NCBI GenBank assembly: GCA_035505995.1
Contig: DATJQF010000005.1
Span: 1 to 13,659, forward strand
Origin: DATJQF01 sp035505995
Lineage (GTDB): Bacteria; Bacteroidota; Bacteroidia; Bacteroidales; FEN-979
Direction: 5' to 3'
DNA length: 13,659 bases
This document shows, in pieces, positions 13,277 to 13,659 of this stretch. The notes beneath the pieces are model-generated. The model did no database searches. It was not told the origin of the DNA and was given only the letters and a program-made list of their open reading frames with translations. Position numbers and translations under genes: made by a program. The first letter of the stretch is position 1; each line of letters starts with the position of its first letter.

Positions 13277-13642
13277 ATGAGAAAGATGCGAGTGATTTGG
13301 ATGTTGTGGGCACTATTCATTACCGGTGTCCTGGCACCACAGTTAGCCTCTGCCGGCAAACCTTCACCGGTGAAAACTCCCGATATGACGGAACTGAACA
13401 GGACGCTGAGGGAAACTGTAAAGTCCCCGGATTTTGTTCTGAACTGGGAAGAAGAAGGCGCGCCGGTTTGGGTGACCTTCGAGATGACGAGTAACGGGAA
13501 GATCGATATCCTGAATATCAAAGCTCCTACCCCCCGCGTAGAGCAATACGTGAGGAAAAAGCTTTCCGGTATTCAGATCGCCAACCTGGTCAATCCCGAA
13601 GGCCTGAGATACCAGGTCAAGATCCGGTTCATTAACAATTGA
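13277..13642 (+). CDS. Small exported protein resembling a TonB C-terminal domain
   Basis: This is a 121-residue protein with a signal peptide: basic MRKMR, a hydrophobic core (VIWMLWALFITGVLA) and a likely cleavage after LASA (residue 26). An ATG at 13286 is an equally possible start and would drop three residues. The mature part is about 95 residues. Residues 64-119 show the strand-helix-strand order of TonB C-terminal-like proteins: VWVTFEMTSNGKIDILNI, a helix with VEQYVRKKLSGI, then a final strand YQVKIRF. There is no proline-rich linker or cytoplasmic anchor as in true TonB, so energy transduction is unlikely; it is probably a free periplasmic protein. Similar small proteins are common in Bacteroidota, but I know no function. 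It has no gene neighbour on its strand for 500 bp, and the stop codon TGA is part of a heptamer array that runs to the window end. Confidence 0.7.
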   Translation: MRKMRVIWMLWALFITGVLAPQLASAGKPSPVKTPDMTELNRTLRETVKSPDFVLNWEEEGAPVWVTFEMTSNGKIDILNIKAPTPRVEQYVRKKLSGIQIANLVNPEGLRYQVKIRFINN

Positions 13643-13659
13643 CCACTGACAACACTTAA
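13637..13659. repeat. Start of heptamer repeat G (AATTGAC, CACTGAC, AACACTT), cut by window end
   Basis: Three 7-bp units begin at 13637 and overlap the TGA stop of the preceding gene (13640-13642). The first two follow the same AAYWGNC-like layout as repeats A and B. The array may continue past the window. Confidence 0.5.

Noticed and set aside
1..13659. Mobile element, prophage or defence island
   Set aside because: No integrase, transposase, phage structural gene, toxin-antitoxin pair, restriction enzyme or target-site duplication could be recognised, and the single tRNA has no copied 3' end in the window that I could see.

Overview
The window looks like a chromosomal segment of a moderately GC-rich member of the Bacteroidota. 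The signs are several promoter elements matching the Bacteroidota -7 box TAnnTTTG just upstream of genes, A/T-rich leaders with little Shine-Dalgarno signal, a FISUMP-domain surface protein, lipoproteins with short signal peptides, and many short tandem repeats between genes. I cannot place it more finely than the phylum.

Layout. (1) Positions 1-606 hold the 3' end of a FISUMP-domain protein gene cut by the window edge. It is bordered and interrupted by 7-bp tandem repeats. (2) Positions 744-5237 hold a lipid- or sterol-like metabolic cluster: an SDR oxidoreductase on the minus strand, then divergently a DUF1214-family protein, a PAPS-type sulfotransferase and a second SDR (the last two overlap by 32 bp). 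A 198-bp gap inside the cluster is filled with a palindrome, five 19-bp tandem repeats and a heptamer array that supplies the sulfotransferase start codon. A plausible, unproven reading is that the SDRs interconvert keto and hydroxy groups on a hydrophobic substrate and the sulfotransferase caps a hydroxyl. (3) Positions 5240-7043 hold an ABC-type six-helix membrane protein without an ATPase domain, divergent from a lipoprotein built from two copies of one domain. Their -7 boxes lie back to back in an 82-bp gap. (4) Positions 7131-11500 hold a minus-strand tripartite drug-efflux operon: an EmrA-like adaptor, an EmrB-like MFS pump and a TolC-like channel, tightly spaced, with a VOC/glyoxalase-fold protein 24 bp behind. 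(5) Positions 11637-12758 hold an M23-type peptidase lipoprotein, then tRNA-Ala(CGC) on the minus strand, a repeat-rich spacer, and a small exported protein resembling a TonB C-terminal domain.

The most unusual feature is not a gene. At least six separate tandem arrays have the same 7-bp period but different unit sequences. They lie directly on stop codons, on a start codon, next to a tRNA 3' end and inside a protein-coding region. Three of them share a loose AAYWGNC unit. No complete new defence or mobile system is visible, and I found no CRISPR array, integrase or transposase.
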